From assembly GCF_940143175.1 (NCBI RefSeq), contig NZ_OW659496.1:1426001-1490000 (forward strand): 64,000 nucleotides of DNA. Reading direction: 5' to 3'. The DNA comes from Erysipelothrix amsterdamensis. GTDB taxonomy: Bacteria; Bacillota_I; Bacilli_A; Erysipelotrichales; Erysipelotrichaceae. Below, one piece after another: positions 1-7,804 of the stretch. The notes below the pieces were generated by a model that worked only from the letters and a program-made list of their open reading frames with translations, made no database searches and had not been told where the DNA came from. Positions within the stretch are counted from its first letter, which is position 1. Every line of letters starts with the position of its first letter. A program made the translations under genes and the position numbers.

Positions 1-89
1 GCAAGACACACCACTTAGCAAGAACGTTCCTTGTAATCACGTTATATTTGCGTTACGATTGAAGTACAAGTAGAAAAAGGAGCAATAGA

Positions 90-590
90 ATGAAAAATCA
101 ATACGGACAACAGATTACAGACTTATTGCACGAACTGAATATTGAATATCGTGAAGATCATCATGAACCCATATTTTCAGTAGAAGTTGAGATCCCCGAA
201 CTTCCTGGACCACAAATTAAATATCTTCTTGTGAAACCGAAAAAAACGGAACATGAGTTCTATTTAATTCTTGCGCATGATGAAAAACATCCCGATCTAA
301 AAGACTTACAAGCTCAACTTGGAACCAAACGCTTAACCTTCCCGACCAGTGAAGAGATGAGCGATTTAATTGGCGTTGAATTTGGAAGCCTTACTGCAGC
401 TTCTGTAATTGCGGATAAGAATCATGAAATTACCGTGATTGTGGATGAAGCCATTGATCGTGATGATACAATTGGAATTCACCCAAATGATAATTCGATT
501 ACGTATACCATTGCCTTTAAAGATCTTGAACGTTACCTTGATCATCTTGGCTATACACCACGTTACATTCCATTATTGGATAAAGAATAA
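90..590 (+). CDS. YbaK/ProX-family aminoacyl-tRNA deacylase
   Basis: A 166-residue single-domain protein of the YbaK/prolyl-tRNA-synthetase-insertion fold (ProX/PrdX type). Members act in trans in the cytoplasm to hydrolyse mischarged aminoacyl-tRNA such as Ala-tRNA(Pro). The length is normal for a free-standing member. Supporting features are the N-terminal helix LLHELNIEYREDHHEP, the central KYLLVKPKK strand, and the late block FGSLTAASVI with a conserved D-rich tail (VDEAIDRDDTIG). The ATG follows GGAG by 8 bases. It appears to be a one-gene unit ending in a strong hairpin. The substrate amino acid cannot be read from sequence. Confidence 0.85.
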   Translation: MKNQYGQQITDLLHELNIEYREDHHEPIFSVEVEIPELPGPQIKYLLVKPKKTEHEFYLILAHDEKHPDLKDLQAQLGTKRLTFPTSEEMSDLIGVEFGSLTAASVIADKNHEITVIVDEAIDRDDTIGIHPNDNSITYTIAFKDLERYLDHLGYTPRYIPLLDKE

Positions 591-600
591 TTATCCGATA

Positions 601-628
601 GCACATGCGAAAGCGTGTGCTTTTTTTT
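601..628 (+). terminator. Rho-independent terminator of the deacylase gene
   Basis: An 8-bp stem (GCACATGC / GCGTGTGC, one G-T pair) with a 4-base loop is followed directly by eight Ts. Confidence 0.9.
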
Positions 629-771
629 ATGCTTTGAAGCCTTCGATATTGTTTTCTTAAATAATATTAATAGCGTTGAAATTACGTGTTTAAGACGGTT
701 TAATTAGGGTGACATGTCACTTTTTTCAGAAGACATGCTTCTGATGCTTATTTTAAATTAGAGGAGGAACC

Positions 772-1551
772 ATGATTAAACGAAATTTTCTCTTTTTTTC
801 TGTACCGATTTTTGTTCAGGTGCTTTATATTTGCACTACAGAGTGCTTCCAATTTCCAAACGGACTGCTTAATTTTTATTTTGTATTTGATGGCCGAAAT
901 GCTATTTACATTACAATCTATGCATTTATGCTTGTTCTTTATGCAACAGACTTTGACTACACGATCATAAACAATCATTTTGATGACTTTGCACGCATCC
1001 GATTAAACAATGCGTTCTTATGGAAACAAATACTTAGGGTTATATTAAAATCACTATTATTTGCATTAACAATGATGCTTTCTGAGATGGTGCTTCTACA
1101 CGTTTTCAAACAACCACTTTTTCCACTGAATGCACCCATCGAGCATGACCACCTACAAATTTTACCTTTCACAAATGACCCTATATCAAATCAGGTGGTT
1201 TATTCAGGTTTAAGAATTCTAGGTTCAATTATTATTTCATTGTTCTTCTTTAGTCTAAGCCGTTTTATAAAACATCGTTACCTCTATGTTGGACTTATTC
1301 CTACACTTATTATCGGATTAATCTGTTTCTTGGGAGTCTTAGGTCCGGTGTGTTTACGCACCTTTGGCTATGAAGGCATCTTACCCAAAATTTTATCAAC
1401 TACGATGATTGGAAATCTCTTTTCAGCTGGAATGTTTCAAATGCGTACACCACGTATCTTTGCAGGTCTGGCATCTTCAATATTCTATTTAGCGCTCACA
1501 GTGATTAATTTGTATGTAAGTAATCATCTGCGAAAAAAAGGAGTGGTTTAA
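772..1551 (+). CDS. Hydrophobic membrane protein, likely ABC transporter permease
   Basis: A 259-residue integral membrane protein with about six hydrophobic segments (near residues 5-20, 35-60, 90-112, 142-165, 172-200, 235-252) and a positively charged C-terminus. I do not recognise a named family. The next gene encodes an ABC ATPase and a second membrane protein follows, so it is most likely the first membrane subunit of a small exporter of the ABC-2 type, possibly for a peptide. The start is supported by GAGGAGG 6 bases upstream. Substrate unknown. Confidence 0.7.
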   Translation: MIKRNFLFFSVPIFVQVLYICTTECFQFPNGLLNFYFVFDGRNAIYITIYAFMLVLYATDFDYTIINNHFDDFARIRLNNAFLWKQILRVILKSLLFALTMMLSEMVLLHVFKQPLFPLNAPIEHDHLQILPFTNDPISNQVVYSGLRILGSIIISLFFFSLSRFIKHRYLYVGLIPTLIIGLICFLGVLGPVCLRTFGYEGILPKILSTTMIGNLFSAGMFQMRTPRIFAGLASSIFYLALTVINLYVSNHLRKKGVV

Positions 1552-1590
1552 TTTTGAAAAGGACCATTTTAGATACAGAAAGGAGTTTAT

Positions 1591-2187
1591 ATGATTCAAC
1601 TACACAATGTATCCAAATCATTCCGAGATCAGGATGTGCTTAAATCCGTTGATCTTACGATACAAAAAGGTCAAACCATCTATATCAAAGGCGCAAACGG
1701 TTCAGGAAAATCAACTCTGCTTAAAATCATTGCGGGATTGATCAATCCTGATGGTGGAAGTATTTCAGGTGTTTCAGGTTTAGACGTGGGTGCTCTCATC
1801 GAAAATCCTAGTTTTATTGAAGAGCGACCCCTCTTAGATAACCTAAAATTTCTTTATAAATTAAAACAGAAGTATGACTATGATGCGATTAAAAAATATT
1901 GTGACCGTCTGCAACTTGACATCACCAATCCTAAACCCATGCGAAGCTATAGTATTGGAATGCGTCAGAAAGCAGGTATTATTCAAGCAATTATGGAACG
2001 TCAGTCACTCATTCTCTTTGATGAACCTACACGAGGCTTAGACCAAGAATCTGTAGATGTCTTTATCGAACTCATACATCAAGATCTTAAAGACAGAACC
2101 ATCATCATCTGTGCCCACGAAGGGATTCAGAACATCCAGTTTGATCAACGCTATGAGCTTAAAAATGGGATTCTTACAACGTTCTAA
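1591..2187 (+). CDS. ABC transporter ATP-binding protein
   Basis: A 198-residue cytoplasmic ATPase subunit that should power the flanking membrane proteins. Walker A is GANGSGKST (about residues 34-42), the signature loop is YSIGMRQKAG (about 120-129), Walker B is SLILFDEPTRGLD (about 138-150), and the switch histidine is in ICAHEG (about 175). It is shorter than the usual 220-240 residues and has a compact helical domain, as in small lantibiotic or multidrug exporters. AAGGAG precedes the ATG. Its 3' end overlaps the next gene by 23 bases, so the two are probably translationally coupled. Confidence 0.92.
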   Translation: MIQLHNVSKSFRDQDVLKSVDLTIQKGQTIYIKGANGSGKSTLLKIIAGLINPDGGSISGVSGLDVGALIENPSFIEERPLLDNLKFLYKLKQKYDYDAIKKYCDRLQLDITNPKPMRSYSIGMRQKAGIIQAIMERQSLILFDEPTRGLDQESVDVFIELIHQDLKDRTIIICAHEGIQNIQFDQRYELKNGILTTF

Positions 2188-2644
2188 GTTTTTAATTATT
2201 ACTAATCTCGTTTCATTATTTATAACTTCACTAAGCAATGATTCAGATGAGTACCTTCGTATGCTGTGTCTACTGCCAACTGAAAACAGCCCTTATGTCA
2301 ACACACTTGCTTCACTCCTGTTAACCCTCTTGCATATTTTGACAGTGAGTTCTTACATTTCTTATATGATTGAAATGCGAGCGATGATTCAAGTTCGTAT
2401 TCAAAAATACTACTGCATTCGTTTAATTCATGAAGTCATACAAATTAGCCTTCTTCTATTAATCTGCCAGAGCTTATCTTTTAATCTTTTATGGAGCTAT
2501 GACGTCTTATTCATCTTCACTTACTTTATGTTCGTTTCGAGTTGTCTGATTATTTTATACTTTAAAACATCTAAACTTTGTGTCTTACCTACATTTTTAT
2601 TTACACTTATTTTCAGACTTATTTTATCCCTCACATACACTTAA
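2165..2644 (+). CDS. Second membrane protein of the ABC exporter
   Basis: About 159 residues with four or five hydrophobic segments, no recognised domain. I place the start at ATG 2165, inside the end of the ATPase gene; ATG 2153 in the same frame is also possible, and neither has a clear ribosome site, which fits coupling to the upstream gene. The gene stops exactly at the first arm of a terminator hairpin that has been split by an IS3 element. The role as a membrane subunit is inferred only from context and hydrophobicity. Confidence 0.6.
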   Translation: MGFLQRSKFLIITNLVSLFITSLSNDSDEYLRMLCLLPTENSPYVNTLASLLLTLLHILTVSSYISYMIEMRAMIQVRIQKYYCIRLIHEVIQISLLLLICQSLSFNLLWSYDVLFIFTYFMFVSSCLIILYFKTSKLCVLPTFLFTLIFRLILSLTYT

Positions 2645-2657
2645 AAGACATGCATCA
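2643..2657. terminator. Left arm of a bidirectional terminator split by an IS
   Basis: AAAAGACATGC at 2643-2653 is the exact reverse complement of GCATGTCTTTT at 4480-4490. Without the 1818-bp IS and one copy of its TCA duplication, these form a perfect 11-bp stem with a 5-base loop (ATCAC) between two convergent genes. Confidence 0.8.
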
Positions 2658-2730
2658 TGATAAGCTCCCCTTAAAGTAGACACCCGAAATAAATAAAATC
2701 GGGCACTACAAAAAAGGAGGAGCTTTTTCT

Positions 2731-3435
2731 ATGGGGAGAAAGAATAAATATCCAGCCGAAATAAAAGAACAAGCAATTAATGAATATTTGAATGGCATAA
2801 AAGGTGCACCAGAAATAGCTGAAGAATTATCTATTGATTCTAGTACATTACGTAGTTGGGTGAAAAAGTATCAAACTTATGGTATTGAAGTTTTTTCAGA
2901 TAAAGATCGAAACAAAAGTTATTCGAAAGAGCTCAAGGAATCCGCAATTAGGGATTATCTTGAAGGCGCAGGTTCTCTTAAAGATATTAGTATTAAATAT
3001 GGTATAAGTTCCCATGAGGTTTTGCGCGGATGGATAAAAAAGTATAATAGACTTGAAACTATAAAGGATTACGATCCTAAAGGAGAAGTCTATATGACAA
3101 AAGGTAGAAAAACAACAATTGAGGAGCGTCAGGAAATTGTCGCATATTGTATTGAACATGACTACGATTATAAGGGGACTGCTGAGCGCTATGAACTTTC
3201 TTATGCTCAGGTTTATCAGTGGGTGAAAAAGTATAACGAATTGGGAGATGATGGTCTTCTTGATAAACGTGGCAAGCGAAAACAAGAAGATCAACTTAGT
3301 AATGAAGAACGTTTAGAACGTAAAGTAAAACTACTTGAAAGACAACTCGAACTGAAAGAACGCGAGAACATTCTATTAAAAAAAGTGAAGGAAATCGAAA
3401 GGGGGCGATATTCTCCAAAGCAAAACAAGAAGTAA
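2731..3435 (+). CDS. IS3-family transposase OrfA (helix-turn-helix)
   Basis: A 234-residue DNA-binding subunit with three consecutive helix-turn-helix units (about residues 8-48, 64-104 and 125-168) followed by a leucine-zipper-like coiled coil (about 190-222). Most IS3 OrfA proteins have one or two such units and 90-180 residues, so this is a long version. The ribosome site AAGGAGG lies upstream. A run of seven A followed by G at 3378-3385 near the 3' end is a classic -1 slip site; slipping there enters the frame of OrfB and would give the OrfAB fusion transposase. Confidence 0.9.
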   Translation: MGRKNKYPAEIKEQAINEYLNGIKGAPEIAEELSIDSSTLRSWVKKYQTYGIEVFSDKDRNKSYSKELKESAIRDYLEGAGSLKDISIKYGISSHEVLRGWIKKYNRLETIKDYDPKGEVYMTKGRKTTIEERQEIVAYCIEHDYDYKGTAERYELSYAQVYQWVKKYNELGDDGLLDKRGKRKQEDQLSNEERLERKVKLLERQLELKERENILLKKVKEIERGRYSPKQNKK

Positions 3436-3446
3436 AGTATCTCGCA

Positions 3447-4394
3447 GTGCAGGAACTACATCATAAACATGGCTGGAGTATTCAGTGGATGTGTAAGGTA
3501 CTTAAAATCGCAAGAAGTAGTTATTATAAATGGACGCATCGTGTTGAAACAAGCAATGAAATTGAAAATCATGAGCTTTGCAATCTCATTCTTGATTATG
3601 ATGAACTATTTGGACATATCTTAGGCTATCGACGCATGACGGATTGGATCAATGAGTTGAATAGCGTTCAATATAACTCGAAGAGGATTCATAGACTCAT
3701 GAAGATGCTAGGGGTGAAATCAGTGATTCGTCAAAAGTCTAAAAAATATTCACGAAGCACTCCTGAAATCACAGCTGAAAATATTTTAAATCGAAATTTC
3801 TTTGCCGCAAAACCGAATGAAAAATGGCTGACAGACGTCACAGAATTTAAGATTAAAGGTTCAAGTAAGAAACTATATCTCAGTGCGATTATTGATCTTT
3901 ATGATTTAAGTGTTGTGGCGTATCAAATAAGTGATCGGAACAATAATCAACTTGTGTTTGATACTTATCATAAAGCTATCGCGAGATATCCAGAGGCAAA
4001 ACCTTTATTTCACAGTGACCGCGGATTCCAATACACAAGTAGGGCATTTAGGAAACAGCTAGAAGATCAAGGAGTGATGCAAAGTATGTCTAGAGTGGGA
4101 CATTGTATTGATAATGGTCCTATGGAAGGATTTTGGGGAACAATCAAATCAGAAATGTACTACCCTAATGAATTCAGTACAAGAAGCGAATTGAAGAAAG
4201 CAATTGAAGTGTATATTGATTTTTATAACAACAAGAGACTTCAGAAACGCTTCAAAAACAAAACACCAATGATGGTTCGAACTGAAGCGCTAGGAACAGA
4301 GACACCTGTAGTCTACGCGATTCCAACTAACAAGAAGATTGAAGCTTACTGGTCAAACATTAGAGAAAAACAAATGCAGTCACTTGTAGCATAA
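3447..4394 (+). CDS. IS3-family transposase OrfB (DDE catalytic subunit)
   Basis: A 315-residue rve-type integrase-core transposase. An N-terminal HTH_21-like region (about 1-95) is followed by the catalytic core with D130 (LTDVTEF), D191 (HSDRGF) and E227 (GPMEGFWG), the DD(35)E spacing of IS3 elements. The frame is open upstream to the A7G slip site at 3378-3385, so the active product is probably the OrfAB fusion; GTG 3447 is only a nominal start. No internal stop or frameshift is seen, so it may be functional. Confidence 0.93.
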   Translation: MQELHHKHGWSIQWMCKVLKIARSSYYKWTHRVETSNEIENHELCNLILDYDELFGHILGYRRMTDWINELNSVQYNSKRIHRLMKMLGVKSVIRQKSKKYSRSTPEITAENILNRNFFAAKPNEKWLTDVTEFKIKGSSKKLYLSAIIDLYDLSVVAYQISDRNNNQLVFDTYHKAIARYPEAKPLFHSDRGFQYTSRAFRKQLEDQGVMQSMSRVGHCIDNGPMEGFWGTIKSEMYYPNEFSTRSELKKAIEVYIDFYNNKRLQKRFKNKTPMMVRTEALGTETPVVYAIPTNKKIEAYWSNIREKQMQSLVA

Positions 4395-4496
4395 AAAAGA
4401 TGATTCATCATAAAGTGATAAATCATCTTGGATATTTTATTTATTTCACCTGTCTACTTGACAGGGAGCAGTTCATCACGCATGTCTTTTCTATTT

Positions 4497-5195
4497 TTAT
4501 CGCTTCAACATTACCTTAAGTATCTTTGGATAACGTCCTCGCGAAATAACAATCGCCTCAGGATCGTTCTTTAGAAATAATGTTTTCGGATTCAGTTGAG
4601 AAATATAATTTACATTCACAATCGTCCCGTGATTTGCCCGTACAAAACGTGCGGCATCTAACACTTCTTCTATTGATTTTAAAGATTGGTTCATGACCGT
4701 ATATGTTCCTGTCTCGGTATAAATAACGGGATGACGCTTCTCATAGATGATTGCTTTAATTTGATTTTGTACCAATCTTACCATACCTTCTCGTGTTTTA
4801 AAGATGATGCTTTGATCACAGTTCTCAATTTTTAAAATCGCAGCCCGTAATGTTTCCTCTAAAGTTGATTCTATATTTTCTTGAAACATTAATCCATAAA
4901 TATTTGTTCCATAGACCGTATGCATTACATCATCAAGTGACGATATAAAAATTACAATAAGATTTGGATTCAAACGTTCAAGCGAATGGATACATTCGAT
5001 TCCGAATTGATCGGGTATGGCTACACTGATGATTAGAATATCTATCTTTAAACATAATGGGTCTGTTTGAAGATCTACAAATTTTTTATATAAGAAACAC
5101 TCGTTAATGCTATGTCGTTTTTTTATCCGTAAAAGACTTTGGAAAAGCTGGTGCCTAACATCTTCACACTCATGAACAATTGCAATATGATACAT
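4497..5195 (-). CDS. LytTR-family response regulator with altered receiver
   Basis: A 232-residue cytoplasmic transcription regulator of the AgrA/LytR type, with a receiver-like domain (about 1-120) and a C-terminal LytTR DNA-binding domain (about 135-232, with KSIEEVLDAARFVRANHGTIVN and ISRGRYPK). The acceptor aspartate position in IDILIISVAIPD is serine 57 and the acidic pocket near residues 9-12 is incomplete, so phosphorylation-independent control is likely. No histidine kinase gene is adjacent. GGGGGG 6 bases before the ATG is the ribosome site. The gene ends just after the right arm of the IS-split terminator. Confidence 0.88.
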   Translation of the reverse strand: MYHIAIVHECEDVRHQLFQSLLRIKKRHSINECFLYKKFVDLQTDPLCLKIDILIISVAIPDQFGIECIHSLERLNPNLIVIFISSLDDVMHTVYGTNIYGLMFQENIESTLEETLRAAILKIENCDQSIIFKTREGMVRLVQNQIKAIIYEKRHPVIYTETGTYTVMNQSLKSIEEVLDAARFVRANHGTIVNVNYISQLNPKTLFLKNDPEAIVISRGRYPKILKVMLKR

Positions 5196-5321
5196 CTGTT
5201 TCCCCCCTTAGAATATTACTTAATACGCTATAAACATATAAAACCCTTAAAAATTTTATACACTACTTTTTAAATAATACGGAGAAACAATTCAATTGAG
5301 TAGTTCATTTGTACGAGTGGT

Positions 5322-5351
5322 AAAAAAAAGATCTCATGAAACTGAGATCTT
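5322..5351 (-). terminator. Terminator overlapping the end of the MerB-like gene
   Basis: On the minus strand AAGATCTCA and TGAGATCTT form a 9-bp stem followed by eight Ts. The stop codon of the gene lies inside the hairpin. Confidence 0.88.
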
Positions 5352-5906
5352 CGCTTTAATAACATCAAGTGCATAATCAAAAAGTTGGACAGACAACGCA
5401 AACGCCTCTGGTAATGTATAACTCACGCCTCCATTACATGGAACCTCATCTTTAGCAATGAATTTGATTGAACTGCACGATTTAGAGGCAACACAGCAAC
5501 CGGACTTCGCATTGGGAACCCATACCTTCAGTGGGACGTCTTGGAGGTTATCACGTGTGATTTTGGTGCCATCAAGGCAAATTATTTCCGAATTGTTCAG
5601 TGATAAGAAGCACATGGCATCAAATGCACACATTGCGTAGACTTCCTCAACACCGGGTATTGAAACTTTAAAAGCGGTTTTCTGACCTGATATTGGGTAA
5701 CATGCCTTACAAGATGCATTAATTAGGTCACAATCGTACAGTGCTGGTGAACATGATAACCATGCTTTATCATCAAGTTCCCCTTCCAAAAGTCGCGACA
5801 CAAATGCTTGATATTCTTTCTGCAGTTCAAATGAAAGAGCTTGATACCGTTCATTAAAATCAGGATCTAAATCCAACTGTTTTTTTAAGATTTCGTATTG
5901 ATTCAT
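5334..5906 (-). CDS. Alkylmercury lyase (MerB)-like protein
   Basis: A 190-residue protein resembling the MerB family, enzymes that cleave the carbon-mercury bond of organomercurials. The catalytic triad appears conserved: CAFD gives C93 and D96 (MerB C96 and D99) and SCSSIKFIA gives C144 (MerB C159). There are 12 or so cysteines in total. No merA, merR or merT is nearby, so true mercury resistance is doubtful and another thiol or metal role is possible. I use the second ATG (5906) because AGGGAG lies 7 bases upstream of it; the track start 18 bases further upstream has no site. Confidence 0.7.
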   Translation of the reverse strand: MNQYEILKKQLDLDPDFNERYQALSFELQKEYQAFVSRLLEGELDDKAWLSCSPALYDCDLINASCKACYPISGQKTAFKVSIPGVEEVYAMCAFDAMCFLSLNNSEIICLDGTKITRDNLQDVPLKVWVPNAKSGCCVASKSCSSIKFIAKDEVPCNGGVSYTLPEAFALSVQLFDYALDVIKAKISVS

Positions 5907-5962
5907 AGCATACTCCCTTCGCATTTATTTTATTCTAATTGCGAATGATTTGCAACAACTTT

Positions 5963-6517
5963 CTAATCCTTCAATTTTTGAGAGAGTTCTAAAAGCTTGT
6001 AAACGGTATTGGCGGTTCGGAGTGTTACACAATTATTAATTGATGTACTCGCAGTTTTGGACCAACGGGATTTCGAATAGTTTTGAAGGTCTGCGGACCA
6101 ATAAATAACATCCGGTCCCGATTGAACCGATTCAAATTCCGCATTCGCTTCACCCATAACTTCAATAATATCATCTTGTCGTGCTGGTGGTATTATAAAA
6201 ATTGCAGTGTGATAATAGGCTTTGTTAGTCTTATCCCACCAAGCAGGGGCTTCGTTTAAAACTTGTTCTAGCTGCTCAAGCGTTATAATCACAAGCGGGA
6301 TTTCAAATCGAAAAAAATCTTTGAGGGCTCTTTCTAATGCTTCTTGCATTGATCTTAATGCTTCGTTTTCACTCTTAAAAATAACATTTCCACTGTTTAT
6401 GTACGTTTTAACGGAAGTATAACCCAGTGATTCAAAAATCTGTTTTAAGTCAGCCATTGGAACTTTATGCTTCCCGCCAACATTAATACCTCGTAATAAT
6501 GCGATATATGTTTTCAT
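5963..6517 (-). CDS. DUF1697 family protein
   Basis: A 184-residue protein of the DUF1697 family, recognised from its start MKTYIALLRGINVGG and the later TYINSGNVIFKS block. Members are widespread in bacteria and their function is not established. The start at 6517 follows GAGGG by 7 bases; a longer frame begins 39 bases upstream without a ribosome site. It stands alone between a MerB-like gene and a divergent small regulator-like gene. It has no membrane segment or signal peptide. Confidence 0.85.
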   Translation of the reverse strand: MKTYIALLRGINVGGKHKVPMADLKQIFESLGYTSVKTYINSGNVIFKSENEALRSMQEALERALKDFFRFEIPLVIITLEQLEQVLNEAPAWWDKTNKAYYHTAIFIIPPARQDDIIEVMGEANAEFESVQSGPDVIYWSADLQNYSKSRWSKTASTSINNCVTLRTANTVYKLLELSQKLKD

Positions 6518-6648
6518 AAGCACCCTCGTTTCATCTTTGATTATACGCGTAAACATTTGACCCTACAATCCAAGACGATTTCAATAAAATTTTATTTGTC
6601 TTGTTTAACGATATGGTATGCTTAAGAAAAGCGACTAAGGGGGATGTT

Positions 6649-7098
6649 ATGAATATCCGTACATTTCAAAAGAATTTTAAGATTAAACACGAAGAAACCA
6701 TTCTGGCTTGGATTCACGATGGTCTTATTCCAGGTGCCTATTTTGATAAACCGAAACAAACATGGGTACTTCCCGATGCAGCACGACCACCTTACACAAA
6801 AGCACGTGCTAAAAACACTTCTGCTATTTACGTAAGTATTGTAAGAGGTTGTATTGATCGATATCATGTCCTACCTCAGCTTTATCATCTTAGTCAACAA
6901 GAGTTTGATGTTTACATCCAACAACTTCTTAAAGCCAATTTAATTTCCGTTGTCTATCATGATCAGATTGCTTACTATTACGCGACACCCGAGAGCGAAG
7001 CTTTTATTGCATCCAAGAATCCGTTGCGTTACCTTGAAACACTCTTAGGTGTCGCAGTGAAAGCGGCAACCGAAGGAACCATTAAAAGTATGTTTTAA
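6649..7098 (+). CDS. Small DNA-binding-like protein with N-terminal HTH
   Basis: A 149-residue protein. Residues about 1-50 look like a MerR/excisionase-type winged helix (WIHDGLIPGAYF then WVLPDAARPP). The rest is mixed helix with no family I recognise. The ATG at 6649 has AAGGGGG 5 bases upstream, so the 48-base longer frame is not used. It is convergent with the bacteriocin transporter genes and shares a terminator with them. Regulation of its neighbours is possible but not shown. Confidence 0.6.
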   Translation: MNIRTFQKNFKIKHEETILAWIHDGLIPGAYFDKPKQTWVLPDAARPPYTKARAKNTSAIYVSIVRGCIDRYHVLPQLYHLSQQEFDVYIQQLLKANLISVVYHDQIAYYYATPESEAFIASKNPLRYLETLLGVAVKAATEGTIKSMF

Positions 7099-7101
7099 AT
7101 G

Positions 7102-7128
7102 AAAAAAGCCAAGGAAACTTGGCTTTTT
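7102..7128. terminator. Bidirectional terminator between convergent genes
   Basis: AAAAAGCCAAG, loop, CTTGGCTTTTT forms an 11-bp stem with A and T tracts on both sides, serving the + strand small gene and the minus strand ABC ATPase gene. Confidence 0.88.
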
Positions 7129-7804
7129 ACGTTTTAAGGACTTCTTTGAGATAACCATCTTGAAATATAAGTTGGGTTGGACATGTAACTGCAAGTGATT
7201 GGGCATGGGTAACAAGAATGATGGTGACACCTTGTTCATGAATCGCTTTGAGAATACGCATAATCATCTGCGCATTCTCAACATCCAATGCACCTGTAGG
7301 TTCATCTGCAAGGATAACCTTAGGACTTTGAATCAGTGCTCTTGCGATAGCGACGCGTTGTTTTTGCCCCCCTGATAGTTGGTGGGGATATGCATTTTTT
7401 TTATCTTTGATATTTAACATTTCAAGTAATTGTAGTGCTTTTTCTTGATGTTCTTTTCGAATTCGTTTTACGGGCAGTAATACATTTTGAGTCACCGTCA
7501 TCGTTGGAATTAAACCAAAGTTTTGCATAATGTATCCAATGGATTGATTGCGATAGTTAGCACGTAAAGCATCATTCCAATCAAGGATGTTTTTCCCTTC
7601 AAACAAGACGCTTCCCTGTGCATCTTCAATTAAACCAGCAAGGGTATTGAGAAATGTCGTTTTTCCTGAACCGGATAATCCCGTTACGGCAACAAAATCA
7701 CCGCGTTTAATCTCAATATTTACATTATTTAGAGCATGTACCTTCGCATCATGATCTCCATACGTTTTTGAAAGTGATTTAATGGTATAAATTGTATCAG
7801 ACAT
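7127..7804 (-). CDS. Bacteriocin-associated ABC transporter ATPase
   Basis: A 225-residue LolD/MacB-type ATPase subunit with Walker A GLSGSGKTT (about 40-48), signature LSGGQKQRVA (about 141-150), Walker B VILADEPTGALD (about 160-171) and the switch histidine in VTHAQ (about 204). It should form a complex with the upstream membrane protein and provide export of, or immunity to, the bacteriocin encoded at the head of the operon. ATG 7804 has GGAGGAG 5 bases upstream; the apparent longer frame begins with TTG and is not used. It overlaps the preceding stop by 8 bases, implying translational coupling. Confidence 0.92.
   Translation of the reverse strand: MSDTIYTIKSLSKTYGDHDAKVHALNNVNIEIKRGDFVAVTGLSGSGKTTFLNTLAGLIEDAQGSVLFEGKNILDWNDALRANYRNQSIGYIMQNFGLIPTMTVTQNVLLPVKRIRKEHQEKALQLLEMLNIKDKKNAYPHQLSGGQKQRVAIARALIQSPKVILADEPTGALDVENAQMIMRILKAIHEQGVTIILVTHAQSLAVTCPTQLIFQDGYLKEVLKT

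Larger units (their letters stand above)
2658..4475 (+). mobile_element. IS3-family insertion sequence, apparently intact
   Basis: An 1818-bp element with imperfect terminal inverted repeats beginning TG and ending CA. The left end carries GCTCCC then AAGTAGACA, and the right end carries the inverted equivalents. It is flanked by a 3-bp direct repeat TCA (2655-2657 and 4476-4478), typical for IS3 elements. It carries two overlapping-phase frames orfA and orfB with a frameshift site. Intact frames and a clean duplication suggest a recent insertion. It is longer than most IS3 elements because OrfA has extra helix-turn-helix units. Confidence 0.9.

Noticed and set aside
1591-2238. Opposite-strand reading frames over the ABC ATPase gene
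   Set aside because: They are shadows of the coding strand, with no ribosome site and no coherent domain.
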